Shown in pieces: positions 20,970 through 33,026 of a DNA stretch of 64,000 nt. The DNA is taken from assembly GCF_011745365.1 (NCBI RefSeq), contig NW_024468916.1, forward strand, positions 1,161,630-1,225,629, in the 5' to 3' direction. How positions within the stretch are numbered: the stretch's first letter is position 1; each line of letters starts with the position of its first letter. Both the position numbers and the translations under genes were made by a program. The DNA comes from Cryphonectria parasitica EP155 (Eukaryota; Ascomycota; Sordariomycetes; Diaporthales; Cryphonectriaceae). A model generated the notes under the pieces. That model ran no database searches, had not been told where the DNA came from, and saw nothing but the letters and a program-made list of their open reading frames with translations.

Positions 20970-22831
20970 TCAACCCTCATATGCCGGCGCGAACTTGGAC
21001 ATCTTTCTCAACTTGACGCCGTACTTCATGAAGATCAGAGGCACTGGCAAGGCCAAACAGGAGATTCCGCCGAGAAGGCTGGCCGCTGGGCCGATGCCCA
21101 TGTTGAGGAACATAGGCCTGGCCGCAAGGGGAAGAGCACAGGCCAACAGAGACCGGAGAAAGGTATTTGACGCCATGGCGCTGGCGGCAAAAGGGCCATA
21201 TGTGTCGACCAGGAAGTTGAGGCACTGCTGGAAGACGATGTTGAAACCCGCACCGATGAACGCGGCGGCCACGACAGGGCTGGCCCACGGATACCTGGGT
21301 GTTGCTGTCCACCCGAACCAGAAGAGCCCGATGGAGAACAGGAACCCTCCGACGATCATGGGAGGCAGTCGAGCTTCCGGAACCGCCCGACCGTTGTTCC
21401 TATGAGAGAGTGTTAGATTGTTAGCACCGGCAAAAGGGGCCATAGGTTGATCGGAGGAAACAACGCTGTAACGTGGAACTTCAGCACGTACTTGACCATG
21501 GCACGAATGTACAGAGGCTGATTCAGAATATTGACAAACATGGCGCATAGCACGCCAACGAATAGGCCTAGAAATGGCAATTCGGACACGACCAAGCCCC
21601 ACTTGCGCTGTTCGTAGAACACAATCGGGAATACCTCCAAGGTGAGGAAGAGGAGGCCGTATACGAAAGATGCGTAGATTGCAATGTACATCAGCATCGG
21701 TTCGGTACTACATTAGGAAGTATTAATTGCATGCTATAGGGTGGCTTAAATAATTCAGGGCTCTACTCACAAGAACATGCGTACAGGCCGCGTAAGGTAT
21801 TTTGTGAGAACATTCTGGACGCTGATCTTCTCGTGCTCCTGTGGGTGCCAGTACCGCTCATCGCCGGTCGCCTTGCGCATCTGCTTGGCCTTTCGCTTGA
21901 GCAGAACGGGAGGATACGTCTCTGGCATGTCGATAAGTGCTAGTAAGAAGACGGCAAAGACCATGATGGCCAAAATATACTCGGTCCAGCGCCATCCCAG
22001 GTGAGGATTGACGACGATGGCCGCACCCATCAGGGGAGCCAAGCAAGGCCCTCCTACCACGCACATGGCGAGAAAGGCCATGGCTACGCCTCTGGTCTTT
22101 GGGGAGTAGAAATCTCCCAGTGCTGCCGAGACGTTGCTGATGGGCGCGGAACCAAAGATACCACCCATGAATCGAGTGGCGAAGATACTTGCGGCGTTGT
22201 TGCTGACCGCGGTGGCAATACTGAAAAGGCCCAAGACGAAGACGGCTGGCAGGATGGACCACCTTCGGCCATAGACCTCACTAATGGGTGCCCATATGAG
22301 TGGTCCAAGTGCGAAACCTGGCATTTGACGCCTCGTCAGTCCAGACAAGACTAAAGAATAAACAATCCTGAGGCTCAGTGGACTTTTGTTACCTAGTACG
22401 AAAAGAGAGAGGACCAATACTGTCGCCTCATGACTGACATTGTAAAGTTCCTCAATTATAGTCTCTGCTGGTGTGATGATGGACGATCCAACTGAGCCGA
22501 GGAACGCCACGAGGCCCAGCTCAAAGGTCAACCATGCCTTGTACGTTGAGCTCCAGTTCATTGGGTTCGCAGGGTCGCCGTCCTCGAATCTGACAATGAA
22601 AGCACTCTTAGCTTCATTAGACTTACCTGCATTGCCATTATCGTCAGGCACGGCCGAGGGTTTCTGTTTCTCGAGGTCTGGCACGTTGTTTGCGTGAGGG
22701 TCTCCTTGAGTCATCTTAGTGGTCGTGAGGTTCCCCGAAGATGTGGAAGGATGGTTGGATGGACATGTAGTGGCACTGCCCCCTTCGGTAAACGATATTT
22801 CTTTTTTCGTCTGCTCCATGTTGACCAACAT
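20970..22831 (-). CDS. Major facilitator superfamily drug:H+ antiporter (DHA1-type)
   Basis: The model is complement(join(20970..21399,21492..21707,21771..22317,22393..22831)), 543 aa. All three introns (75, 63 and 92 bp) restore family sequence: LFVLGFALGP, RMFFTEPMLMY and AMVKNNGRAVPEARL. The protein has a hydrophilic N-terminus of about 90 residues followed by twelve predicted membrane spans. It carries the motif-A-like loop between spans 2 and 3 (APISEVYGRR), the linker WSSTYKAW, and the C-terminal GGFLFSIGLFWFGW pair. This is the pattern of fungal multidrug or polyamine exporters of the plasma membrane. Start codons at 22831 and 22819 are both possible. It is divergent from the Zn2Cys6 regulator gene, with about 810 bp between the start codons and three copies of a palindrome there, so it is probably a target of that regulator. 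The substrate cannot be told from sequence. Confidence 0.92.
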
Positions 22832-23140
22832 ATGTCGTTGTCTCTTGACTGATGCTCAGTAAACCTTTTATTTGTGTCGTTTGTTGGTCTGATTTATACA
22901 TCTTCTCCAAAAAAAACAAAAAAAAAAAAATCGACGTCAGAGGGGCCTCTTATGAACTCCTTTGCAAGGTCTTAGTAACAAATGGTAGCCAAGAGTTGCA
23001 ACGGAACCCTATTCATAAACCAAACGAAAGTGTGAACTGCATGACTGGCGGAGAGCAAAAGGATGTCCTATGGGGACTGCAAAGTTGCCCAAACAGCACG
23101 TATCCACAGTCTCTTGTAAGTGGACTCAAAAGGGTATAGT

Positions 23141-23150
23141 GTCGGCCGAC
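23141..23150. promoter_or_regulatory. Palindrome GTCGGCCGAC, site 1
   Basis: Perfect 10 bp palindrome with a CGG/CCG core, about 310 bp upstream of the transporter start. The surrounding 16 bases ATAGTGTCGGCCGACG are identical to those of site 3. Inverted CGG half-sites are the usual target of Zn2Cys6 dimers. Confidence 0.7.
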
Positions 23151-23233
23151 GGGCAGCTATGTAACATAGACTGCGTAGTACTATAAACATGGTCCAAACA
23201 GAGAGTAGCAGCCTAACTGAAGGAAGTTAAAGC

Positions 23234-23243
23234 GTCGGCCGAC
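23234..23243. promoter_or_regulatory. Palindrome GTCGGCCGAC, site 2
   Basis: Second perfect copy, 93 bp from site 1 and about 400 bp upstream of the regulator start. Its left flank (AAAGC) differs from sites 1 and 3. Confidence 0.7.
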
Positions 23244-23461
23244 GTGAGCTCTGTCTCAGCCTTTTGCTGTGGTGAGGGTGAGCAAACCGTCACAGCTGGC
23301 TGCAGCATTGGGGCCTATCACACGGCAAAAAAGCTTCGAGACCCATCCCACTGTAGCTTTTCTTCTCTTCTCCCGCCCCTCTCCCCTTTCCAATATTCTT
23401 CCTCCCTTTCGAACATGAGGGGATTCTCCACCGCAATCAAGCCCTCCAAGAATGGAATAGT

Positions 23462-23471
23462 GTCGGCCGAC
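23462..23471. promoter_or_regulatory. Palindrome GTCGGCCGAC, site 3
   Basis: Third perfect copy, about 175 bp upstream of the regulator ATG. It shares a 16-base identity with site 1. The position suggests autoregulation of the Zn2Cys6 gene. Confidence 0.7.
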
Positions 23472-23643
23472 GACATGTCAGACTACCCAACGTCACCACG
23501 CCCACCCCGTCATATGGCATGGTGAGTGAGGCCCTCAAGCTCGTATGACTACGACGACTGAATACTGTGTGCACAGAACTATCTCTCTACTCTGGGCGGG
23601 CTTGATCAGCCTCACACTGTGATTCTGCGAGCCAGGAAGCAGA

Positions 23644-25365
23644 ATGGCATCAGGCACCGAACGTGCTACTCGGGTGTGCGGCACCTGCAAGGCCCGCAAG
23701 AAAGCCTGCGATAAACTACTTCCTCAATGCAGCTCTTGTTCGAGGAAAGGTATCAGCTGCAGCTATGACTACGAATCTCCAGCAGGGGCCAACGCATCTC
23801 TCTCGTCGTCCAGCAGCAGCGGCCAACCGTCGGCTTCTCCGCTCATTTCAGGGCTATGGCCTGGGATGTCGACCGTGGGCCATGGTCTGCAGTTAGTCGT
23901 CGATCCTTCAAGGCCTGAGATGCTGAACAGTGCCTTGGACAACTTGGTTGGTCATGCCTTGCGGTCCCAGAGTCTCGCCCTACCGGGGCTGTGTAATCGC
24001 TACTTCTCAACTTTCCACAAGGCCATCCCCATTATCTCCCCGTCGTTGCAGCAAGACATCGAGGAAGAAACCGGGGATAGCCTGCCACCAGCGGCAACAT
24101 CCGTCCTAGTACTCGCTATGTGTCTCATCCTCTTTCGTCCCTCTTCTGCAGGGTCGAACGATTCTGCTCGAGAGCACAGCATCACTCCAGATGCACTCTA
24201 CGTCGCCGTCAAGACAGCCTTTGCGCACGTACAAGCCTTCGTACCCGCCAGTACTCGTCTCGTCCAGGCCGGCCTGTTGCTTTCCATATTTGAGTGTCAG
24301 TCTGACCGTGTCCAAGAAGCTTATCTGTCGATAGGCACAGTGGTACGGATGAGCCATGTCCTGGGTCTTGATAGTGATGTGAAAGTCCTCGCGAAACCCT
24401 GCCAGAAGGACTTGGAGGAATGGAACGTGTGGTGGGGCGTCGTGATCATGGAAAGGTAGTTGCTCTCTCTTGCTTGGTTCAGAATGTCTGAGCCGTTAGG
24501 ACACACTTGCAGACTGACCTGCCGACTGTTTCCAGGCTCATTTCTTTTGCAGCAACGGATGGAATCCGTCTTCCCGAGTCGCGTTACCCTCCACGATCCG
24601 CACCATTGCCACTTGACCTCGTGTCATGCCAGGCTGCCATGGCCGAAACCTCTGGTATCTTAAACCAAGACGTCGTGCAACCAAGACCGCTCCCCGCCGT
24701 TGTGAGCAAGTTTGGACGACAAGCCCAGGCCACGTCTTTCTTGGATTATATCCAGGGGACTGTCGCGCTGCCCGTGGCTATAGAAACCAAGATTGTAGAG
24801 CTGAAGCAGGTTGACCAAGAGCTTCAGGCATTCTTATCCACAACCTTGAGTGAAAGTACAGATCGACCAGGTTATGGAAACGGATCGCATTGCGGAGCTA
24901 TCGCGATCACCATCCAGTATGAGTCCTTCCATCCCCAGAGAAGACTGATGGGATTTCTGTCGTCCTGGGATGCATCCTCCCTTTTCTGACGAAATGTGTT
25001 TTCTGATTCAAACTCGGATTAGATCCCTCTTCATGCTACATAACCACATCCTCGCGTTACCGTTGCCAGCGTCGATGGCCCACGCTCAAGAAGAGCTCAG
25101 AGACACTTCCAACGCCGCGCTTGAAACTATCGCCAAGATCACGGCTGATGCAGCGAGGCATCACGTGGATAATCTGAGCAAGGAAGACATTGACGCACTT
25201 CCGTCTTGCTGTCATCGTAATTTTGACGCAGCGAAACACCATATGATCAATGGACACCATCATAATATCACATCAGACCTCAAATCAATCAAAGACATGG
25301 AGAGTATATTGTCCAGAAGATGGAAACCTGGAGTCAGGTTGAATTCTGAATCTCAGGAACACTAG
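23644..25365 (+). CDS. Zn2Cys6 transcription factor, probable regulator of the adjacent MFS gene
   Basis: The model is join(23644..24455,24536..24916,25023..25365), 511 aa. The Zn2Cys6 DNA-binding cluster lies at the extreme N-terminus: Cys 12, 15, 22, 29, 32 and 39, with spacing C-x2-C-x6-C-x6-C-x2-C-x6-C. It is followed by a Ser-rich linker. The middle region, from about residue 100, resembles the fungal transcription-factor middle homology domain (LVLAMCLILF, VRMSHVLGLD, WWGVVIMERLISF). The second junction gives AIAITIQSLFMLHNHIL, a conserved helix in relatives of this type. Downstream the gene has a His-rich tail near residue 475. It is divergent from the MFS gene, with three CGG-type palindromes in between, which fits a local regulator controlling an efflux pump and itself. 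The inducing signal is unknown. Confidence 0.88.
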
Positions 25366-26357
25366 GCTGGGCAAGGAAGGGATATTGCACTTCGGATGTG
25401 TTGATTATTGGAATCCAGCAGCGCGCTCGCCATCGTTTAGATGACCGGCACACATATATAGATTCGGTAGAAAAAAGGGAAAAAGGAAGAATAAAGAAGA
25501 TAACAAAACCATCCAGATTGCAATAAAGAGTAATCATTATATCTTTAGGCTGCTGATAAGTCTTGTAACACAAGAGGCAAAATCAATGTCTACAAGTCTG
25601 TCTTTCAAGAGGGTGGTGGGCCATTGGGGCCCTGTGTGGGAACACAGTCATGCAATACTTCACACTGTATTTGTGATGACCCCTCATTGGCTCCAGTCCC
25701 TCAGCTACCCCGCCCCTCCGCTTCCGTCTAGAACGCTGCTCCCAGAAAAATCTCGGCCTCGAGTTCTTCCTCTTCCGTTGCCTTCGGAATCAGCAACATC
25801 AATTGTTCCATGCTGCGCGTCTTAGAGCTCAGAGCGCGTCAAGGTATGTCTCCTTTCTCACTCAACCCCATCATTCCCTTGTTCTCATCACAGCAACAAG
25901 TCCTTATCTCTTTGGCCCGATTTGGTGTCCTGTAATGTCTAATGCAATGGCATGATGTTTCCTTGTTTGCGCATGCCTGTTCACAGCGTGTTTCCATAGC
26001 TTTTTACAGCTTTCAATTCATACTGTTGTCATCCTCATGCATTTGTCAACATGTGCACTAACTACTCAAGAAGGCAATGTTGTCACACCTTGCAGCCAAG
26101 TGCGATTAGACTACAAACACAAACCCAGCATTTCAACAGTCTGCCAGCCAGCATCTTATCGCCTTGACTTAATCTTGCTACTCTTGGGCCAGTGCAAGCA
26201 TAAGCTATGGACGGGCTAAGGATATAATAACACCCTGACGCGACCCTTCACACACCAGCCTTGGTTTGTTGGCAACAAACGACATCAACAACGCTACAGG
26301 CCCTTTTCCTACTTCCAGTTCCACTACCCTTTTGACCTCAACTGCCTCAGAACATCG
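25366..26357. other. Promoter and long leader region of the BglR-like gene
   Basis: Nearly 1 kb without a supported gene. A GTATGTCTCC at about 25844 could start an intron in the 5' leader of the downstream regulator, but I cannot choose an acceptor. The left end is the 3' region of the preceding regulator. Confidence 0.4.
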
Positions 26358-29092
26358 ATGACCATGGACAAAGACCAAGTGGCGACGAAGCTGGAGGCTG
26401 TTATGGAGGACATTTCTGGAGCTGATGCACAGCCCCAAGAGCCGCAACCACAATACCATTCCCTTCCCACCGTCGCGGAGACACATGATGCCTTCTTTCC
26501 AGGAGACCGTGATGTCGAAGCAGCCCAGCAGGAACCTGATCCACCAACGCCACCACAGCGCGCACGGCCAGACGTAGCCGCTGAAGATCTACAACTGGGC
26601 AGCCATGGCGACGACCAAATCCAGCAGCTGCAGCTTGCAGCGCAGATGTCGCAAGCCCTGCAAGGGGTGGTCGGTAATTCTGCTGTCACTGAGGACAACA
26701 GCTATCAGTCTCAGCGAGCAGTTGATCTCGAGGAGAGCCTGCATCAGCTGCGGGCTGAACAGTCAGACTCAGAGATGCACAGTCGGGAACACAGTCTTTC
26801 TGAAAGCCACATCTTGCCGCCTGATGTCTCTGCGGAGAATATGCAGTCGACTGTACAGCAGGAGCTCCAGCAGACCCTGCAGCAAGCCATACAACATGCC
26901 GAGTCGAGACAAGATTCTGAATCTCACCACACGGCCCAGTCACCGTTCCCACCGCATGCCCATGCCCAAGCCCAATACCTGGAGACCCCGCAACCACCTA
27001 CCCTCGCTCCAGCTATACCCGCCAGCGGAACACAGTCGCAGTACACACTTGCTGATGTGACGCCGCCTCGGAAACGGTCCAAAGTTAGTCGAGCCTGTGA
27101 CGAGTGCCGCAGGAAGAAGGTCAAGTGTGATAGTATGACCGAGAACGGCGACGAGGCCTGTTCCAACTGCCGTCGTTCGAACGTCCGATGCATGTTCAGT
27201 CGTGTGCCTCAGAAGAGGGGTCCTAGCAAAGGGTATATCAAGGAACTCGCCGACCGCATCAACTCTATTGAAGGCAAACTTGGGGGCCAGACCGCGGCAG
27301 AGGCCCTGGCTGGAGAACTGGTGGCCAGAGGGAGCATCGGGGAGACTTATTCTGCTTTTGCGCAGCTGGAGGACTCTCGCAAGCGGCCACTTTCTCAAAT
27401 TTCTGGCGGTAATATCCCAACCCCGACGCCAAATCGACCTGTCATTCCACAGCAGACATCGTACTCAGCCAGTGGACTTGCTCTCAAGCCTATCCTGCCG
27501 CGAACAAGCATTGGTACCCCTCAGAGTCGATCTCTTGATGTCGATGGCACGACGCTCCACCGACAGGTCCCTCAGCCCGCTCCTGTGGCTCCGGGCATTG
27601 AGGAGAACGTCTATACCTCGTGAGTGCACTGCTTGTTAGGGGTTTAATTTTTTATCTTCATGAGACAGACACTAACCGCACACGATAGATACTTTTACAT
27701 TGTTCACCATGTGCTGCCGTTTCTTCCCGGTTCAAGAGAGGCTATGGCTTCACGGCTTACGCTCTGCAGTACCACGCTGCAGAATGCCTTCATCGAGGCG
27801 CTCAACTCCACAATGGGGTCTTTCGAGGCTGTTCAGAATGTTCATGGCCGTCTCGTCACGGCCAATCGCCTTCTTGCGGAATTCGACGCTGAGGGTGGCA
27901 AGCACGCACAGGTCTCAGACCTTGTCTATCTACAATGCCTCATCCTCATGATCATCAACGTTGACAATCTCGGCATCTCGTCTCTGTCCCGAGAGCACGA
28001 AGGGCCTGCCAAGGTCTCGCTACTCGGTCGAGCTGCTGGTCTGGCATACGCCATGGGTATACCACAAGAGGCGATGACCCTGTGCACCACGGCGGGCGAT
28101 GAACCAGACGAGTGCATCCGAGCTCGTGCTTGGTGGACCCTTGTTGTGCTGGACCGATGGAATGCCATATCGACAGCGACGCCTCTGGTCATCTCGAGCG
28201 ACACAGTGGTTCTGCCACACAACCTCAGGCCGATCCTTGGGGAGGTCAACTACCGTTTCAGTTGTAAGTTCACTACTACATCGTCATCACACTCAAGTCC
28301 TATGCTCTGACGCTGTCTTTGTTCTTCTCTCTCTCTCTTTCTTTTCTAGTGCTCGCATATATCATCGGACATTGGTCGCCCGCCTCGATAACTGCCCCTC
28401 TGCATTCGACACCAGGCTCGGGCACCGTGGCTTCAGCTACTTTCCACCTGAACATGGAGATGTGGCGTGCTCACTTTCCTGGTGACATCTCACCTCATCT
28501 GGAGCCCGTCCTCCACCTCTCCTACTGGCACTGCCGACTGCTCGCCTTCTTGTTCATGCCTTCAGCCCTGATTACAGACGTTACCTGGGCCGTTAGAGAA
28601 TCAGTCCGCCTCCTCACTTCGCACGCCCAGATGATCAGCCCACTGAACCACCACTTCACATCGTTGACTACGCTCTGCTTAATCGAAATGACCAAGAACG
28701 AGAGGTCACGCGAAGAGGCAACCCAGCTCCTCAGGAATCTTCTCGACGCCAACATTTCCCCTTCGACATGGGACGACTCGATCCGCGCCAGGATCCGCGC
28801 TACCCTCTCCCCGTCCACAAGCTCTGCCGCCGCTACTGAGTCTACGGCGAGCCAAAACCTTCAACAGCTTGCAGATCTCGCAACCGCCGCCGACATCCCG
28901 GGAGCCACTACCAATAACAACGACAACAACAACACAGCTGCTATCTCCGACCTTGCCCCCGACACCCCTGCAGAAAGACCCGAGGATGAGCCCAAATTTC
29001 GCACGAGCGACGACTATGAAGACCTTGGTTTCGACCCACGGCCGCTGTTGCGCGCAGGCTATCTCAATGTTATTGCGCAGCCTTCTCACTAG
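26358..29092 (+). CDS. bglR: Zn2Cys6 transcription factor, BglR/COL-26 (Rgt1-like) type
   Basis: The model is join(26358..27619,27689..28263,28350..29092), 859 aa. The N-terminal 240 residues are Gln-, Glu- and His-rich. The Zn2Cys6 cluster is at Cys 247, 250, 257, 268, 271 and 278, with the longer central loop seen in Rgt1 relatives. It is followed directly by SRVPQKRGPSKGYIKELADR, the hallmark of this group. The fungal-specific middle domain covers about residues 420-690 (SYFYIVHHVLPFLPG, ARAWWTLVVLDRWNAIS). The C-terminus contains a Thr/Asn-rich linker and an acidic end. By homology it would be the glucose/cellobiose-responsive regulator known as COL-26 in Neurospora and BglR in Aspergillus/Trichoderma, which controls sugar transport and plant polysaccharide use. 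The assignment rests on the zinc-cluster region; orthology has not been tested. Either ATG at 26358 or 26364 may be used. Confidence 0.85.
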
Positions 29093-31531
29093 AATGGGCA
29101 CCCAAAGGAATTGAGGGCCGAGGATCTCAATTGAAAGATCGAACCTGTGTGCGGCCAAGCGGTAATTGCCTATCCACCATTGTGGTGTTTTACTGTTTAT
29201 TTCCCGCTCGGTCAGGTAATTACGCCTCGTGTGCAGGCTCGGTACCGCACAGACACCTGGTTCTATTCATGGAGGAGCATCTTCTATGCACACATCTAAA
29301 CTAGAAACTAGGTCTAGCTTGTCATACGATGTACCACCCGTCGACAACACCCGTGTCGCGGATATTTTTCTACCCATTAATTCGATGTCATGCCACCACC
29401 AGCACGGCTAGGCACTGTCTTCTCCAAGCGTAACCCTTTCGAGTAAGTTCAGAATAATCCTCTTCTTCATGATTGTCAAGATTCTATGCTCTCGCGTGAG
29501 TGAGCTTGACTTTGTAGCGCAGCGTAGCACAACTCGCCTCCACACTAGCTCATATCCCATCTCGTCCCACATATAGAGTGAGCTAGACTCCTCAGCTAGA
29601 GGAGCAGGTCAGGACTTTCTTTGTAATTTCGAGATTTTGTCCATGGCCTCACGTAAGGAACATTCGCTGTTTGACCACCTAGAATGTCCAACTCGCGCCC
29701 ATAAATGATTGTCGTAGAGATCAGTTTCCCGGGTCACCTGGGAGCAGCCAGCTTCATGAATAGCTCTTGATGAATTTTCCCCAGCCTCTTATCCACGATC
29801 TCAGATGCCAGCCACAAGTCTCCAGCTTCCTCCCATCTATCGATTCATTCCCACCACACAAAAGCGCCAACACACCACCGTGTCCACAACAAGGAAAACA
29901 CGACGAAGCCTCGGATTGATAGTCCGGGGGTGGCTCCACCCCTGAACACTCCACCTCCATTCAAGCCAACAACCCAAAAGAGAACAGGAGGAAAGAAAAA
30001 AGAAAGAAAAAACCCCCCAAACCTCGGAAGATGTCCAGTTCTCAAGACCCACACAAGAAAACCCACACCTAGTAGAGCACGACAGGGCAAGAATGAAGGC
30101 AGCAGGGAGCCCGCGTGACCGACACTGGACGCCAAGAGAGATCACGATCGTCTTCTTTCCCCGGGAACCTGGATTGCAGCCCACCCACTGGCCCCCCCTC
30201 CCCTTCCCTCTCTCTCTCTCTCTCTCTCCAGAATGACGCCCAATGGAGAGACCAAGACCACACAAACCACATACTACGTACTCTTTCTCTCTCTATCTCT
30301 CCCTCTCTCCACCTCGCCTCTTCCCAAGCCAGCTGACTGACTGACAGTGTGCCCCCCTTTCTCTTCCTCCCTCTCCTTCCCTCCTCTTCCCCCTTCCCAT
30401 CCAAAAGGAATACGTAACCCCCACGCGCGCTCTTAGTGGGGGGGAAGGGGGGATCCAGCCCCAGCGGGTACCGGTGTCGTGATCCCCCCTCTTCCTCCTT
30501 CTCCCCCACCCCCAAGCCAAAACGTCGTCATCGCGACCTGGCGAGGACGAAGGTGGAGGAGGCCTACAGATTGAGAGAGGGGGAGACAGCAGGAAAGTAC
30601 CATGCAGACCTGTTGCCTCGTGTCGTTCGATTGAAAGAGGAAAGCGAGCGCTCGAGGAAAAGCGGGCTCCTTGTCGAGTCAGTCCCTGAAGAGAAAGATG
30701 GGGGGGAGGGGGGCCCTCCTGTTGTTGGCGGCTCTGACAGCTTGCACGTACTGTGTAGTAGGAGCAGTACTACTTTGATCGAAATGACACTACGGTACGG
30801 TACCACATGCCATGTAGGCTGTAGCACAGCAGACTCGTGGGCTGCAGGTACGAATCAAGGCCCTGCATGCATTTCTAGTTGCCTGCATGATACGTAGGAA
30901 CCGGCTACACGGTACGCACACTCTGAAGGCAGATACTCAAATGAGTGAGGCGGGCGGAAACAACGACACATGACTTAATTTGAATATTTTTATTTTTTGT
31001 ATCTCGTGTCTGCCAGATATTCCAGCAGACTCAGATTTAGTGTGTACCCAAGAGCTATTGCAGCCACCTATGTGACCTTTCCAGCTCTAGTCTATACCCA
31101 AAATTCGTGCCCTCTATTGGTCGTTCATGGAAAAAAACGAATGCGTGCTTCTTTCTGGCCCTCCATTGCCATGCTGCATTGCGCCTAAGAACAAGAAGCG
31201 GCAATAATCCCTTCTCTCTTTCAGAAGAAAATGCCATATATGTCGTCAAACATTATACAAGGCAATTGCGGCTGCCTTGAAAAAAGATAGATGGATTTTG
31301 TTTGAGATGACACGATAACTTTGACTGCAAAAGTTGCCGCCATTAATTCCGTTTGATTCAGATGTTGTCCTGATTCCAGATGGTCTGGGGGAAAGTCATC
31401 CGCTTTTTCTGCCCCACGGCTGTGACTTGAGCGTCCCACCAAACTGTGGGAAGCCGATCCTCAACAACAAAGATTGAGCCCCAGACCAGTTCTGGTTTCC
31501 TCCTCATAAGCATAGGCCCTTAGTTTGCACA
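29093..31531. other. 2.4 kb intergenic region between tail-to-tail genes
   Basis: It lies between the ends of two convergent genes and holds no supported gene. It includes a CT microsatellite (30208-30228) and strongly purine/pyrimidine-biased strands around 29,940-30,720. Open frames there are low in complexity. Confidence 0.5.
30208..30228. repeat. (CT)n microsatellite
   Basis: About ten uninterrupted CT units in noncoding DNA. Confidence 0.9.
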
Positions 31532-33026
31532 CTATGCGGTGCTCCAGAAATTGGGAACGCTGGCGTCTGGCACGAGAAGGGGGTTCGTGTAGTCCAGATC
31601 ACCCTCGCGCATCTGCCAGAAGATAGGATCGTCCTGAACGAAACCAGACATCTCCTGCGTGGTGATGGTAGCAGCGATAGAGGGGTCCTCGTTGATGAGT
31701 GGGACAGCTGAGTCGTAGTATTTCTCTCCGTCTAATTCCTTGTTGATTTTGTTGAAGTCGAAATCACTGCTGCTCAGGCCCACAGAGCCAGCGAGATTCT
31801 CCTGGGACGGCCTAAAGCTGAAACCCGAGCTCGACGTGTTGGTGCGGCTGAAGGTCCCCATAGGATCGTAATCGTCGGCAGCCGAGGGAACCAGGTCCTC
31901 GACTTCCGAGACATCACCAGATGTCATTGTAGAGGGCTGATCAAAGCCGCCAAAGCTCGGGGCCTGGCTGTAACTCGAGGGAGCAAAGCTGCCAACATCC
32001 TTGGAGTCGAAGCCGAGGCCGTACTGACCCCAATCGACAGATGCAGCACTCAGTCCCGCACTGACAATTGGAGGTTCCAGATCATCCATATTTCCAAACA
32101 TGTCGAAACCGCTGCTCGTGAATGAGGGCCAACCCTGGACAGAAGACAGATCCAGTGGAGGGAGGGATGTGCTCGACTGTGCGACAGAGGATCCGGTCAT
32201 TAATGGCGAGGCAGTCTCGGATTTCGTCAGGCGCTGGTCCTGGGCTTGTGGCATGCTTCCGGTCTCGGCGCTCGACGGGCTGTTAGCCAGGTCCTCCATC
32301 GAGCGATTGCAGCCGCTGTCAGCACCCTGGGCCGAGTGGCCGCGGGTAAGTTGGTACGGGCCAGACGTCTGATGGGGCTTCGCATGCTTGTAGGTGGGCT
32401 TGTGGTGACCATTCTCATCGAACTGCAACATTCCATCCGAGTTCTGCGTGCTCGCGCGTGACCGACGATTCCTCACAATCTTGGAGGATGGTTTTGTGCT
32501 GGAGCTCGATGTCGTCTCCTGGTCGGAATCGGACTCGGGAACGGTGTCGAGATGAGGCTGCTCCTTCTTGTGCGAACAGGTGCACCGTCCTCCATGGTTG
32601 CAACAGCAGCTATCCCGGTGACCCTCGAGGGTTGGCTGCAGGTGCACACACTTGCTCGTCTTCTCGCCACAGTCGCACTTGACGTGGGCCGACTTCGAGC
32701 GGCGCTGGGATCGGCAGTGTTGACATTGTGAGACTGGTCGGCCTTTCTTGTTGATGTGCTGCAAAGGACGGTCTGGGAAAGGAGAAATTCAAGCCGTGTC
32801 AGCAAAAAAAGAGCAAGAGACCCTGTATGTATACAGACTTCCTAATCTGGATGCATGCATGCGAGAAGGAACAAAATGACGGAATCGCACTGCGGCTGCA
32901 GGAGCGGCTGCAGAACAGACGACAGGGGTATTTGCGCGATTATTGCTCACCTGCATGAGTACAGTTGCTGACCCTGTGTCCTCTCACGCAGGATTCACAA
33001 GCCCACTTCTCGCCGTCTATTATCAT
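31532..33026 (-). CDS. Copper-fist transcription factor (Mac1/Cuf1/GRISEA-like)
   Basis: The model is complement(join(31532..32772,32951..33026)), 438 aa. Exon 1 encodes 25 residues (MIIDGEKWACESC...), and the 178 bp intron rejoins them to DRPLQHINKKGRPVSQC, the continuous copper-fist sequence. Zinc ligands are Cys10, Cys13, Cys22 and His24. The minor-groove KGRP motif is at 35-38. A Cys-rich cluster follows at 58-91 (CDC, then CCCNHGGRCTCSH), a likely Cu(I)-binding switch. The remainder is Ser-rich and acidic and lacks further domains, as expected for an activation region. Copper-fist proteins adjust copper uptake (Mac1/GRISEA type) or detoxification (Ace1 type). The CCCNHGGRCTC cluster makes me lean to the uptake type, but that is inference. 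Confidence 0.9.

Larger units (their letters stand above)
22832..23643. promoter_or_regulatory. Shared bidirectional promoter of the MFS and Zn2Cys6 genes
   Basis: About 810 bp between two divergent start codons. It contains three perfect 10 bp palindromes, listed separately, an A-rich tract near 22909-22930 on the transporter side, and pyrimidine-rich leader DNA (23356-23402) on the regulator side. A 93-residue open frame inside it (23244-23525) has no gene-like features. Confidence 0.7.

Noticed and set aside
23244..23525. 93-codon open frame between the MFS and Zn2Cys6 genes
   Set aside because: Low complexity, no motif, and it overlaps a palindrome and the pyrimidine-rich leader of the regulator; treated as promoter DNA.
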